In this document: in pieces, positions 1-10,000 of the stretch | Position numbering within the stretch: position 1 is the first letter of the stretch | How the letters are laid out: each line of letters starts with the position of its first letter | Assembly (NCBI GenBank): GCA_028289675.1 | Contig: JANQOL010000604.1 | Coordinates: forward strand, 1-38,002 | Length of the DNA stretch: 38,002 bases | Reading direction: 5' to 3' | Source of the DNA: Pirellulaceae bacterium | GTDB taxonomy: Bacteria > Planctomycetota > Planctomycetia > Pirellulales > Pirellulaceae | Made by a program: the position numbers and the translations under genes | Notes under the pieces: generated by a model | Database searches by the model: none | Seen by the model: the letters and a program-made list of their open reading frames with translations, nothing else | What the model was told of the DNA's origin: nothing

Positions 1-2
1 AA

Positions 3-3000
3 GTTGTCCCAGCGGTACCCACCGTCACCTTTACCTCCAACAATTGGGACACGCCGCAAATCGTCGCGTTCAGCGGAGTCGACGATGACTTGGACGACGG
101 AGACCAAGTCTCAATCGTGACATTCTCCGTCGACGATGCCGCGTCCGACGATCTGGCCGATCCAGCCGCTGACGTTACTGTGCTGGTGACCAACACGGAT
201 GACGACGAAGCCGGCTTCACCGTTACCGAAACTGAAGGTGACACGCGAGTCTCCGAATTGGCAACGACGGACCAAGTACTTGTGACCCTGGACGCCCAGC
301 CAGTGACGGATGTCGTGCTGTCCATCGCCAGTCTAGACACCGGTGAAGCCACGGTCGGCCCAGGTTCGTTGACGTTTACGCCCGCCAACTGGAATACCGC
401 CCAGTCGATTGTGGTGACCGGAGTCGACGATCGGCTGCTGGACGGAGTCCAATTGACTGCCATCGAATTTGCGGTCGATAGTGCCAATTCCAGCGATGAA
501 TTCGACACGGTGGCAACCCAGCAGGTCACCGTGCTCGTTGCCGATCATGAGTCACTCGAATTGGCGATTTCACCGAACACCATGCCCGAAAACGGGGGCG
601 CTGTGACGGCCACGGTCTCGCGCAGCGACGTCGATGACTTGTCGCAAGAACTCACCATTCAGGTTTCCAACGATGATGGCAGCGAGGTCGCGACGCCGAT
701 GCTGGTTATCATTCCCGCGAATGAGGTCTCTACCGATTTTACGGTCGACGCCGTCGATGATGCGTTGTTGGACGGACCTCAACTAGCGAACATTTTTGTG
801 ACTCACCCGAGTTTTGAAGATGCTCAAGCGTCCGTCCAAGTTACCGATCACGAGTTCTTGGAGCTGTCCTTTGGGTCTGACAGCATCAGTGAGTTTGATG
901 GCATGACGACCGCCACGGTTCGACGCAGCAATATCGATGATTTATCGAGCGAAGTGATCGTCAGTCTGCTAAATGGCAACACCAACGAAATCAGCATTCC
1001 CGCTTCGGTAACGCTATCCGCCGGCCAAGCATCCGTCACCTTCCCGGTCGTTGCGGTTGACGACCATCTGCTGGACGGCGACCAAAATGTGTTTATCCAG
1101 GCGAGTACGACTACTCTGGACGACGCGGCGCAGGCCATCACCGTTACCGACTACGAAACAATTGTGCTGGCCATCGAGGATGAACGTATTCGAGAGGATG
1201 GAAGTAGCACGACGGCCACGGTGTTTCGCAGCGATGTTGATGACCTGTCTCAAGCGGTGGAGGTCATGTTGCTCAGCAGCGATACGACGGAAGCTCAAGT
1301 ACCTTTGTCGATCACCATTGCTCCCAACCAGTCGTCGGCGACGTTTGACATCCAATCGGTGGACGACCAAATTCTAGATGGGGAGCAAACGGTTCACATC
1401 ACCGGCTCGAGTACCGGTTTCCAAGACGGCTCTGATTCGCTCATGGTCGAAGATCACGAGACCATCACTCTAACAGCTCAGCAAACGTCAATCAGCGAGA
1501 GTGGCGGCAGCACGATTGTTACCGTCGCGCGCAGTACTTTAGACGACCTCACCCAACCACTGACGATCATGCTGGCTATCGATGACAGCAGTGAGTTGTC
1601 GGCTCCGGAAACCGTGGTCATTCCAGCCCTCTCTGCCTCGACCGAGTTCACGGTCGACGCCCTGGACGATGCGCTCTTGGATGGGACTCAACCGGCCATG
1701 ATCTCGGCAACTGCCACGTCGTTTGAAACTGGGCAGTTAACCATCGAGGTCACGGATTTCGAAACGCTGACTTTGACGGTGGACCCGAGCACCATCAGCG
1801 AAGCCGGCGGTCAAGTCGTGGGGCATGTCAGCCGCAGTGATATCGATGACTTGAGTCAATCAGTGACCGTTGATCTGTTCAGCGACGACACGTCGGAAGT
1901 CCAAGTGCCATCAACACTGTCGATTCCAGCAGGTCAGCACGAAGCCCAGTTCTCCATCACCATCCTCGATGACGCGATCTTGGATGGCTTGCAGCAAGTG
2001 GCAATTCAGGCCACGTCCATTGGATTCGAACTGGGAACCGTGCTGCTGGAAATCCAAGAACACGAAACACTGACACTACGCTTGGACGAATTTTCGATCA
2101 GCGAACAAGGCGGCAGATCCACGGCAACTCTGACACGCAGCAACATCGATGATATGGCATTGCCCTTAGTCGTATCGCTCAGCAATTCTGACTCGAGCGA
2201 GATAACGCTCCCAGCTCAAGTCACTATCCCTGCTCAGGAGGCATCAACAACCTTCGAGATTATCGCCGTGGATGACGCCCTCTTGGACGGCACACAGACC
2301 ACTAACGTGACCGCAGCTGCCGCTGGCTACGTGGCTGAAGTGTCGCAAAGCGTCGATGTAACCGACGCGGAGCATTTGTCGATCGTGCTGGATCTACCTG
2401 CCATCAGCGAGCAAGCCGGCGCTACCCAAGGGACTGTGTTCCGGTCGAACGTAGATGATCTATCGCAGCCCTTGGTCGTTAGCTTGTTCAATGACGATGC
2501 AAGTGAATTGGTTGTTCCATCCGAGGTGGTTGTCCCAGCTGGTCAGCCCTCCGCAACATTTTCATTGTTGGCGGTCGACGACGCCCTGTTGGATGGAACG
2601 CAAACCGTCACGCTGTCCGCCACGGCTGGCGGATACGCGAATCAGCCGAGTGAGACGATTGATGTCACCGATCATGAAACGTTGCAGTTGACCTTGGACG
2701 CACCGTCAATCTCAGAAGCCGGCGGCGCCACGTCGGGGACGATAACGCGGAGCAACATCGAAGATCTATCGTTACCGCTAGTAGTCGTACTGGTCGGCGA
2801 CGACTCGAGTGAACTATCCGTGCCGACGGAAGTCATCCTCCCTGCTGGGCAAGCCAGTGCCACGTTTACGGTGACGGCAGTCGACGACGCCCTGTTGGAT
2901 GGAACGCAAAGCGCGACCGTATCCGCTGCAGCCGTCGGATACGCGAATCAGCCGAGTGAGACGATTGATGTCACCGATCATGAAACGTTGCAGTTGACCT

Positions 3001-4841
3001 TGGGCGCACCGTCAATCTCAGAAGCCGGTGGCGCCACGTCGGGGACGATAACGCGGAGCAACATCGAAGATCTATCGTTGCCGCTAGTGGTCGCGCTGGT
3101 CGGCGATGACTCGAGTGAACTATCCGTGCCGACGGAAGTTATCCTCCCTGCTGGGCAAACCAGTGCCACGTTTACGGTGACGGCAGTCGACGACGCTCTG
3201 TTAGATGGCACTCAAACGGCAACTCTGTCCGCTTCCGCCGGAGGATACGCGGAACCGGCTGACACCGCGATCGACATTGTGGACTACGAGCGACTGCAGA
3301 TCGCGCTCGACACCAGTTCGATGTCGGAAAATGGCGGCCAGATTCAAGCGACAGTAATGCGGAGCGACACCGATGATTTGTCGCAGCCTGTGACCGTTAG
3401 CCTATCGAGCGCGGACCCCAGCGAGGCTCAAGTACCTGCTGAAGTGGTGATTCCCATGGGTGCCGAGTCCGCCGAATTTACGGTCGACGCGGTCGATGAC
3501 AGCATCTTGGACGGCACGGTCCAGTCAGACATCGCAGCGTCCGCCGCTGGCTTCGAACCGGACACAGTGCCCATCGAAGTCACCGACCACGAAGTGCTGA
3601 TGTTGGGAATCGACATGGTTGCGATCAGTGAACAAGACGGCTCGGCAGTCGGAACCGTATCTCGTCCAGACACGCATGATCTGTCGCAACCTCTGACGGT
3701 ACAGCTGCTGAGCGATGATGAGAGCGAGGCGCAAGTCCCGCAGTCGATCTTGATTGAAGCCAACCAACAGTCCAGCGAATTCCCGATTCAGGCTGTCGAT
3801 GATGCATTGCTGGACGGGACACAAACCATTTCGATTTCGGTGGCCGCGGACGGCTACGTCGGCACGAGCCAGCTACTGGAGGTTACCGATGAAGAACGTC
3901 TGACGTTGAGCTTGGACGTCACTGCGGTGGACGAAGGAACGGGTGTGGTGACGGCCACCCTCTCACGTAGCTCGGTGGACGATCTATCCGAGTCGTTGAT
4001 GGTCGCCTTGGCGGCCAGCAGCGAGCACCCCCTGTCCATGCCTTCCTCGATGATGCTGCCCGCCAATCAGTCAAGTATCACGTTTGAAATCACGGCACTC
4101 GACGATGCATTCTCGGGACCCGATCGGACAGTTCAGATCACTGCCACTGCCGATCCATTCTTGCCCGCGAATGCCACCTTGCAAGTCGTCGAAGATGACG
4201 AGGCTACCGTTCGATTGGAGATTGACCAAATCGCCTTGGACGAAAATGGTGGCGCCGCTACCGTCACGGTGTCGCGCAATACGACGACTGCCCAAGAATT
4301 ATCTGTGCAGGTGAGCACGGACTTGCCAGAGTTGGTCCACGTGCCTCCGTCGGTGGAAATCCCCGTGGATCGCCAGAGCGTCACGTTTCAGGTGACGGCT
4401 ATCGACAACGTGCTGGTTAGTGGTGATGTCACCGTGGCGATCAACGCCGTGGCGCCGTCGCATCAGTCCGGGCAACAGTCGGTGACCGTGATCGACGATG
4501 ATTTTTGGACGTGGACCAATCCAGTCAACCCGTTTGACGTCAATGACGACGGCTTTGTCTCACCCATCGATGCTTTGTTGGTGATCAATTATTTAAACCT
4601 GAATTCCGGAGGCCAACTGCCGCCGCTGGATAGCAAACCGGAGAACTTTTTGGACGTTAGCTCGGACAACTTCGCTTCGCCGGTCGATGCTCTGATGGTC
4701 ATCAATGAACTCAATTCAGCTAGCGGCGAAGGAGAAGCCCCTGACCATCAGCCGACGGCCGCGTATCTTGATTTGGTGGCAGAGCGAAAGCGCCGGCGTG
4801 CTAGCGACTTGTTCTTTGAAGAGTTGGGCGAATTCGAGTAG
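3..4841 (+). CDS. Giant secreted Calx-beta-like repeat protein with C-terminal dockerin domain (5' end outside window)
   Basis: The reading frame is open from the first bases of the window, so the gene starts upstream and the signal peptide is not seen. The visible ~1,610 residues begin with a beta-sandwich repeat of another subtype (motifs SLTFTPANWNTAQ and VTGVDDRLLDG). Then come 13 consecutive units of about 101 residues, each with a core like SISEAGG, a DDLSQPL-type strand, an IPAGQ/ATF strand, VDDALLDGTQ and a closing VTDHE. This is typical of calcium-binding Calx-beta-like adhesin modules. The C-terminus has a dockerin type I pair: DVNDDGFVSPIDALLVINYL and a second, weaker DVSSDNFASPVDALMVINEL. 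A basic/acidic tail (ERKRRR, then DLFFEELGEFE) follows. Planctomycetes have many such giant extracellular proteins. A structural or adhesive surface role is inferred; no enzyme domain is visible. It ends in TAG at 4841. Confidence 0.9.
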   Translation, partial: VVPAVPTVTFTSNNWDTPQIVAFSGVDDDLDDGDQVSIVTFSVDDAASDDLADPAADVTVLVTNTDDDEAGFTVTETEGDTRVSELATTDQVLVTLDAQPVTDVVLSIASLDTGEATVGPGSLTFTPANWNTAQSIVVTGVDDRLLDGVQLTAIEFAVDSANSSDEFDTVATQQVTVLVADHESLELAISPNTMPENGGAVTATVSRSDVDDLSQELTIQVSNDDGSEVATPMLVIIPANEVSTDFTVDAVDDALLDGPQLANIFVTHPSFEDAQASVQVTDHEFLELSFGSDSISEFDGMTTATVRRSNIDDLSSEVIVSLLNGNTNEISIPASVTLSAGQASVTFPVVAVDDHLLDGDQNVFIQASTTTLDDAAQAITVTDYETIVLAIEDERIREDGSSTTATVFRSDVDDLSQAVEVMLLSSDTTEAQVPLSITIAPNQSSATFDIQSVDDQILDGEQTVHITGSSTGFQDGSDSLMVEDHETITLTAQQTSISESGGSTIVTVARSTLDDLTQPLTIMLAIDDSSELSAPETVVIPALSASTEFTVDALDDALLDGTQPAMISATATSFETGQLTIEVTDFETLTLTVDPSTISEAGGQVVGHVSRSDIDDLSQSVTVDLFSDDTSEVQVPSTLSIPAGQHEAQFSITILDDAILDGLQQVAIQATSIGFELGTVLLEIQEHETLTLRLDEFSISEQGGRSTATLTRSNIDDMALPLVVSLSNSDSSEITLPAQVTIPAQEASTTFEIIAVDDALLDGTQTTNVTAAAAGYVAEVSQSVDVTDAEHLSIVLDLPAISEQAGATQGTVFRSNVDDLSQPLVVSLFNDDASELVVPSEVVVPAGQPSATFSLLAVDDALLDGTQTVTLSATAGGYANQPSETIDVTDHETLQLTLDAPSISEAGGATSGTITRSNIEDLSLPLVVVLVGDDSSELSVPTEVILPAGQASATFTVTAVDDALLDGTQSATVSAAAVGYANQPSETIDVTDHETLQLTLGAPSISEAGGATSGTITRSNIEDLSLPLVVALVGDDSSELSVPTEVILPAGQTSATFTVTAVDDALLDGTQTATLSASAGGYAEPADTAIDIVDYERLQIALDTSSMSENGGQIQATVMRSDTDDLSQPVTVSLSSADPSEAQVPAEVVIPMGAESAEFTVDAVDDSILDGTVQSDIAASAAGFEPDTVPIEVTDHEVLMLGIDMVAISEQDGSAVGTVSRPDTHDLSQPLTVQLLSDDESEAQVPQSILIEANQQSSEFPIQAVDDALLDGTQTISISVAADGYVGTSQLLEVTDEERLTLSLDVTAVDEGTGVVTATLSRSSVDDLSESLMVALAASSEHPLSMPSSMMLPANQSSITFEITALDDAFSGPDRTVQITATADPFLPANATLQVVEDDEATVRLEIDQIALDENGGAATVTVSRNTTTAQELSVQVSTDLPELVHVPPSVEIPVDRQSVTFQVTAIDNVLVSGDVTVAINAVAPSHQSGQQSVTVIDDDFWTWTNPVNPFDVNDDGFVSPIDALLVINYLNLNSGGQLPPLDSKPENFLDVSSDNFASPVDALMVINELNSASGEGEAPDHQPTAAYLDLVAERKRRRASDLFFEELGEFE
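552..4502 (+). repeat. 13 tandem ~303-bp units encoding Calx-beta-like domains
   Basis: Thirteen in-frame units of about 100-102 codons lie head to tail, each ending near an acidic VTDHE/VTDYE/VEDDE joint. Most are clearly diverged. The last two (starting near 3894 and 4200) are the most divergent and lose the LLDGTQ motif. Units 7 to 9 are much more alike than the rest. The repeats also create periodic open frames on the antisense strand; these are by-products of the repeat codon pattern, not genes. Confidence 0.9.
2631..3201 (+). repeat. Recent tandem duplication of a 306-bp repeat unit
   Basis: The stretch from about 2631 to 2895 is repeated at 2937 to 3201 with an exact 306-bp offset and only about ten base differences by eye. 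Differences include GAC/GGC (Asp to Gly), GGC/GGT, TTA/TTG and GCC/ACC. The copy boundary falls inside the GGYANQPSE segment, so the duplication keeps frame and domain register. Other units of the array are far less similar at the DNA level, so this duplication or gene-conversion event is recent compared with the rest. Confidence 0.88.
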
Positions 4842-4930
4842 ACGCGGCGGTTTCTTCGGCGGCTACGGCATCTGACGCATTCAAATGTCTCCCGCGCGCT
4901 CCGCATCTCAGACAGTTCTCTCGCGCCCTT

Positions 4931-4970
4931 GTGGAAGCCTGCGGCAATGTGCGGAAGCCGGCGGCACTGT
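4931..4970. repeat. Imperfect 20-bp tandem repeat in intergenic region
   Basis: Two adjacent 20-bp units (4931-4950 and 4951-4970) share 17 of 20 positions, with core GGAAGCC.GCGGCA.TGT. They lie in the 287-bp gap between the giant repeat protein and the SDR gene. No convincing promoter or terminator was seen in the rest of that gap. Function unknown. Confidence 0.6.
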
Positions 4971-5128
4971 TCCGGTGTCTACAATACTCCGGGTACTCGC
5001 CCGACCTCGCAAGCGCCGTACATGTCTGCAGCCAGGAGCAGAGCGTCGCCGGCGCCTTTCGAGCGTTCGAGTCTGGCCCATCGGCGCTGGATGATCGCTC
5101 CAATCAAATCTGAAAGTAAAACTCTACG

Positions 5129-5833
5129 ATGAGCGTCTCAAACTATGTGGTTGTAGGTGGCAGCAAAGGAATCGGTGCTCAATTAGTCCGTCGCTTGGCC
5201 TCCGCAGCGGACGCCGTGACTGTGATTTCACGCACTGCCAGCGAAGTTACGACTTCGCAAAACGTTAAACACATCGAAGCTGACATAACACAAGATGAGA
5301 TTTCCCCCGACGACTTGCCGAGCGTCATTAGCGGTTTGGCCTACTGTCCTGGCTCGATTTCCTTGGGGCCCATTCGGCGCGTCGATGCACCATCGATGTT
5401 GGCGGATTACGAACTGAATGTGGTTGGAGCGGTCAAGTGTCTGCAAGCGGCGTTGAACGCGATGAAAGCCGCCGAAGCTTCGTCGATGGTCTTGTTCAGC
5501 ACCGTTGCCGTTGGTCAAGGCTTGCCTATGCACGCATCCGTGGCCGCCGCCAAAGGAGCCGTGGAGGGTTTGACACGCGCGCTGGCCGCTGAACTAGCCC
5601 CCAAGATCCGTGTCAACTGTATCGCGCCCTCGCTCACCGACACACCGCTGGCGGAAAAGTTGTTGGCCAACGAACAGAAGCGTGCCGCCATGGCCGATCG
5701 TCATCCACTGAAGAGAATCGGTACGCCCGATGACGTCGCCAGCTTGGCGGAATTCCTGCTGACGAAAGACTCCAGTTGGATCAGCGGTCAAGTTATCGGT
5801 GTGGACGGAGGCATGTCCTCGCTGCGCGTCTAA
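5129..5833 (+). CDS. Atypical SDR-family oxidoreductase lacking the catalytic tyrosine
   Basis: 234 residues, normal length for a classical short-chain dehydrogenase/reductase. The N-terminus has the Rossmann dinucleotide loop VVVGGSKGIG (residues 7-16). A strand with the usual catalytic Ser position (VLFSTVAV) follows. The C-terminus has the typical HPLKRIGTPDDVASLAEFL and SGQVIGVDGG segments. The YxxxK motif is replaced: the conserved Lys lies in SVAAAK, but the position four residues before it is Val, not Tyr. The fold and cofactor binding are well supported; oxidoreductase activity is not. No Shine-Dalgarno is seen before the ATG, only an AAAGTAAAA element 16 bp upstream. The gene stands alone and converges on the next gene with an 11-bp gap. 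Confidence 0.88.
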   Translation: MSVSNYVVVGGSKGIGAQLVRRLASAADAVTVISRTASEVTTSQNVKHIEADITQDEISPDDLPSVISGLAYCPGSISLGPIRRVDAPSMLADYELNVVGAVKCLQAALNAMKAAEASSMVLFSTVAVGQGLPMHASVAAAKGAVEGLTRALAAELAPKIRVNCIAPSLTDTPLAEKLLANEQKRAAMADRHPLKRIGTPDDVASLAEFLLTKDSSWISGQVIGVDGGMSSLRV

Positions 5834-5844
5834 CGCGTAACGTG

Positions 5845-6906
5845 TCAACGTGATCGCAGCCTAGTTGTAGACTTGCTGACTTTGGCCGAGCGATGTGGGT
5901 CTCGAAAAGTGAGCTTGTCTGAACCTGCGCCGTGCCCGGCACTCTTTCTATCGTCAACTCTCGGTTCGGCAACTTCTCGAAAGACGACAACATACTGAAG
6001 CCTGTCCTGTTCGCCGAAGATCTCGTAGCCAGCAATCGTCGCCGGTTCGAGATTGCCCGCTGCCGCCAGCAGGTGAAGGTCATGCAGTTGTTCCGCCCGC
6101 ACACCCCAAAACACGAGATGTTGCAGGTTGCTTTGGCGAAACAGGACTCGGAACCCGGCCTCGGGAAGCAGATCACCTACTTCGATTGGATCGATGTGAA
6201 TCGGCCCACTTCCCATCGACATTGAGTTCTCCACGAACGACTCGATGTTGCTTTGAGCAACGGTCTCCGATGCCGCTGTCAAGATGCTACTCTTTTCATA
6301 CAGGGCCACGACTGCCTGGTTGGGCAATGGCCCAAGTGGGTTGGTGACGCTGTTTTGAGAGATGCGGCGAAAGCCCTGTGACCACAAGGTGTTGTGGGTC
6401 TCGGAGAACACTGGAGTATTTGGGCCGAAGTACACGTCGAATGGAAGTCGCTGCCTCGGCAAATACACGAGTACACGTTCCGCTGGTACGGTTTCCACCC
6501 AAACACCCGCAAATAGAGTGTCCAGAAGCAGATTTCCAGGCAACGCCTGACCGAGATCGCTCGAAGATGCCGTACAAGCGTCAACTTGCAGCAATTGGTT
6601 ATGTCCGCTGGTGGCAGCCAATCGATCTTGCACTGCGTCCCGATTCCATCCAATGAAAGGTTCTCGCCAAACTCCGTCATACTTTTTCCACAGTGAGCTC
6701 GTAAACACCTCCCCACCTACGTTGTAGACATCGACGTGCAGTGGTGACCAACCGAAAGCGACGATCCACTCATGAATCACTTGTGCATCATCAAGATGCA
6801 GATCAGTGACAATCAGACGATCGTCGACTTCGGACGCTGAAAAATCGGCACGGGCGGTACTGGCAGCCACGGCTAGCACCAAGACGCAAAGCATTCGAAG
6901 CGACAT
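5845..6906 (-). CDS. Secreted protein of unknown function
   Basis: 353 residues. The N-terminus is a clear Sec signal peptide (MSLRMLCVLVLAVAASTARA, cleavage probable after ARA). A good ribosome binding site (GGGGAGAG about 6-7 nt before the ATG) supports the start at 6906. The mature part has no motif I recognise. It is a mixed sequence with several short hydrophobic strands and aromatic residues, and it ends in a Lys/Arg/Ser-rich tail (SKSTTRLRSR). It may share transcription with the upstream glycosidase gene on the same strand (167-bp gap, no clear terminator). A periplasmic or extracellular location is inferred; no function is proposed. Confidence 0.8.
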   Translation of the reverse strand: MSLRMLCVLVLAVAASTARADFSASEVDDRLIVTDLHLDDAQVIHEWIVAFGWSPLHVDVYNVGGEVFTSSLWKKYDGVWREPFIGWNRDAVQDRLAATSGHNQLLQVDACTASSSDLGQALPGNLLLDTLFAGVWVETVPAERVLVYLPRQRLPFDVYFGPNTPVFSETHNTLWSQGFRRISQNSVTNPLGPLPNQAVVALYEKSSILTAASETVAQSNIESFVENSMSMGSGPIHIDPIEVGDLLPEAGFRVLFRQSNLQHLVFWGVRAEQLHDLHLLAAAGNLEPATIAGYEIFGEQDRLQYVVVFREVAEPRVDDRKSAGHGAGSDKLTFRDPHRSAKVSKSTTRLRSR

Positions 6907-7073
6907 TTTTTCTCTCCCCTAGGCAAAAATGACAATTGCCTTTGGATTGCCATTGGTTCCACCTACCGGACACGAGAGTTCGAGTGTCTAGAAAGTTGGC
7001 GGGAAGAGTCGCCGATCGGGCGCCGCAGCGGCAACGCGATGTGGTTGATCGGCACCACAGGAAACGGCCAGCA

Positions 7074-10000
7074 CTAATTGAGAATCGCTTGTTCCAGCCG
7101 TTCGAAGAAGCTGTTCCATGCTTGTGGTTTGCCCATCGCGGGATTGCCATCAACGCCCATTCGCACGACGACCATGTTCCATTCCGGAATGACGAATAGC
7201 AAGTTGTGGTTCAGGCCGCTGGCGTAATAGGTCTTCGGTGGTGCCGCCGGCATGAAATTCTCGCCTCCATTGGTCCACCAGTTGAATCCGTATGCCCCTG
7301 GGCCGCGTACGTGGGAGCGGTCCGTTTTACCGACCGGCAACTCGATGGAAACTTGATTTCGCGTGGCCGCATCGACCCATTCGACCGGCAAGATTTGATT
7401 TCCGTTCCAGTTGCCTCGATTCAAAAACAAATGGCCGAAGCGTGCTAGCTGGCGCGCGGTCAACTGGACATTGGTGCAGCCGTTGCAAATGGGAATGCCG
7501 TCGATCTCGCCTTCGTGCAGCCAGGCGACATCGCCCATCCCCGTGGGCTGAAATACTCGTTCGTCCAGATAGTCGCGCAACTCCCGTTGGCCGATGCGAG
7601 TCAGCATCCGCCCCAACGTCATCTGAGCTTCGTCCCAGTAGGCATATGCTGTTCCAGGGGCGAAGTACGGTTGATCGGGGACATAGGGCGTCCAGGACCA
7701 ATCTTCGTTTTCGTCGTCCCAACGGCTGCGACCTTCGGCGCTGAAGCCGGAGGTCATCGTTGTAAAATGACGAAGCGTGGCATCCGGATAGAGCTCTCGA
7801 AGCTCCGGGAGAATGTCGGCCGCACGCGTATCCAGTGAACATCTGCCATCGGCGATCAGCAGACCGAGCGCTGTGCTGGTAAACGACTTGCTGCACGACC
7901 AGATGTTGTGCTTGTTGTCTGTGTTATTGCCTTGATGAATGCACACGCCGTTACGAATGATCATAACTTCGCTCAGCTTGTCTTGTTTGCAGTGTCCAGC
8001 AATGTACTGCAGGGCGTTTCGCAGCTGAACCGAGTCAACTCCCTGAGACTCGGGCGACTTGCTGATCCATTGTTCGACTGGAAACATCATCTTGTCGGAG
8101 CGGTCGGAATGATGCTCGGCCGGCAAGTCGGGACGTGTGAAGCGAACCAGCTCGCCTAGTTCGGCGCCGCTAGGTCGGTAGTCGCGATCCATCGTGAGCA
8201 GAAACTGGTCAAAGGCGAAGCCATCCTCGCGCATGGAAAACTGGATCGTATGCTCTCCCGGCTCATCGATGTCCAGATAGATCTCCATGGGCACACCACA
8301 GTGTTCGTCTTCGGTGCGCTGGGCACATGCCCAAGTCCATTGATTTTTGCCCTGGCACCACTGCATCCGCTGTCCATGTTGCGGCCAGTTTTCGTCAATA
8401 CCCACGTGCAACCCATTGTCTTCCGTGCCGGTGGAGAACGCCCGCACCCACACGTAGTAGCGCCCCGGCTGATCGATATGAACGCGATACGACAAGATCG
8501 CCAACATGCCGGGATGGGGGCTGAAGTTTTCGCCCGGGATCAACGGATCGTCGTGGGTGCGTCTCGTATCCGGCAATAGTCGAAGGAAACGGCCCTTGCT
8601 CGCGGGTTTCGATGCCGACAGAATGCCACGCACCCAAGTCTTGGGATCGCCAGCACTTGGCACATCGGGTAGTTGGCCCGACTTCTTCAAGGTGTACCAC
8701 TTGCGCTTGTCCGTCTTGCTTTGATCCGAGAAGTGCTCTGCTTCGACAACGATCGTGTGCTGCCGCCCATCCGCGCAAAACACAGGCTCGGTCTTGCGTA
8801 CCAGGCAAACCCAGTCGCGACCTGGATGGTTGGGCGGCTGGCCGACGTTAACCAGTCCGGGACCCCACACGGTCTTCACGCCGCCACGTTGCAAAGGGCC
8901 GCCACCGCGCGGATCAAACCAGTGCACGGAGAAGGGACCGCCGTGGCGTTCCAGATCCAGTCGCGTGTTCCCACCGCTGAACAGATAGATGCAATAAGTG
9001 TCTCCCGGCTTCGCGAAACAATAGTCGGCGTAGGCTCGGGCCAAGTGATCCGCAGACTGCATCTTCGTGAATGGCAGGTACCGCTGGAAGAAGTCGATCG
9101 CGATTCTTGATTGCTGCCACATCGACGCTCGCGGTCGCCACGTTTCGGCCGATAGATCACTTTGCGGACTGTTGTTTTGCCAGCCAAAATACCACTCGAC
9201 GCCAGCTCCACCGGCCATCAAGTTACCCCACAGTCCTTTGCTGCGAGCGTTGAAATGGTCGGGTTCGTTGTCGTCTGTAGGTAGCCCAAACTGGGCACCA
9301 CCCATCTCATCACAGCAAACCACCCAAGGTTTCCCGGCGGCCCGCGATGCGGCGACGTACTTCTTTGTGTGATAGTGCACGTCATTCCAGTGAAAATCTT
9401 GAATGGCCGTTCCGTCCAATGTCGACTGGCCCAAGTGTGGATCGAAGGTCTCTTGGATGTTGGACGCCGCATAGTGATCGTTGTGAAGGACGATGGGATG
9501 GTTATAGGGATCGATGCGGCGAATGTAGTCGGCCATCGCTTGCTGCTGTTCGGGCGTCTGCAAGTTCTCCTCGCCGACGTTCCACACGATGGCCGGATGG
9601 TGGGCAAAGCGAGCGACCATTTCGCGAAGGTACAGCTTTCGAAGCGGCCCAAGTTGACCGCTATCGAGAAGATGATCGTTCTCAGTCTCTTGGAGCACGA
9701 CATGCAATTGAATTCCGCGGCGCTGCATGTGTTCGAAGACGATGTTCCATTGAGCCAATTTGCTGACGTCGAAGCGATCGTGTCTCCATGGACCGGTCCA
9801 TGGCCATACATTGCGCCCATCGCCGTTCACATTCATCGTCAGAAAGTAGATGGAATTGACTCCCTGATCAGCCAGATAGTTGATACCGCCGATCAGTCCC
9901 CGTCCCTTTCCCGACTGCCACGTCGGATCGCCATCGCGCCAATCGCGAACATGATCTCGATAACGATGTAGCCCGTTGTCGAGAGAGGGGAGCTCGATCG

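Noticed and set aside
848-3824. Many antisense open frames of 60-118 codons across the repeat array
   Set aside because: They recur with the repeat period and have no ribosome sites or recognisable products; they result from the codon pattern of the repeats.
552-4502. CRISPR-like periodic array
   Set aside because: The units are ~303-bp coding repeats in one open frame, not short repeats with unique spacers.
4885-5132. Three overlapping small plus-strand open frames of 60-69 codons
   Set aside because: They overlap each other in different frames, lack ribosome sites, and have shuffled Arg/Ser/Pro-rich composition typical of non-coding GC-rich DNA.
7022-7032. GCCGC-A-GCGGC palindrome as terminator
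   Set aside because: The loop is too short and no T-run follows on either strand.
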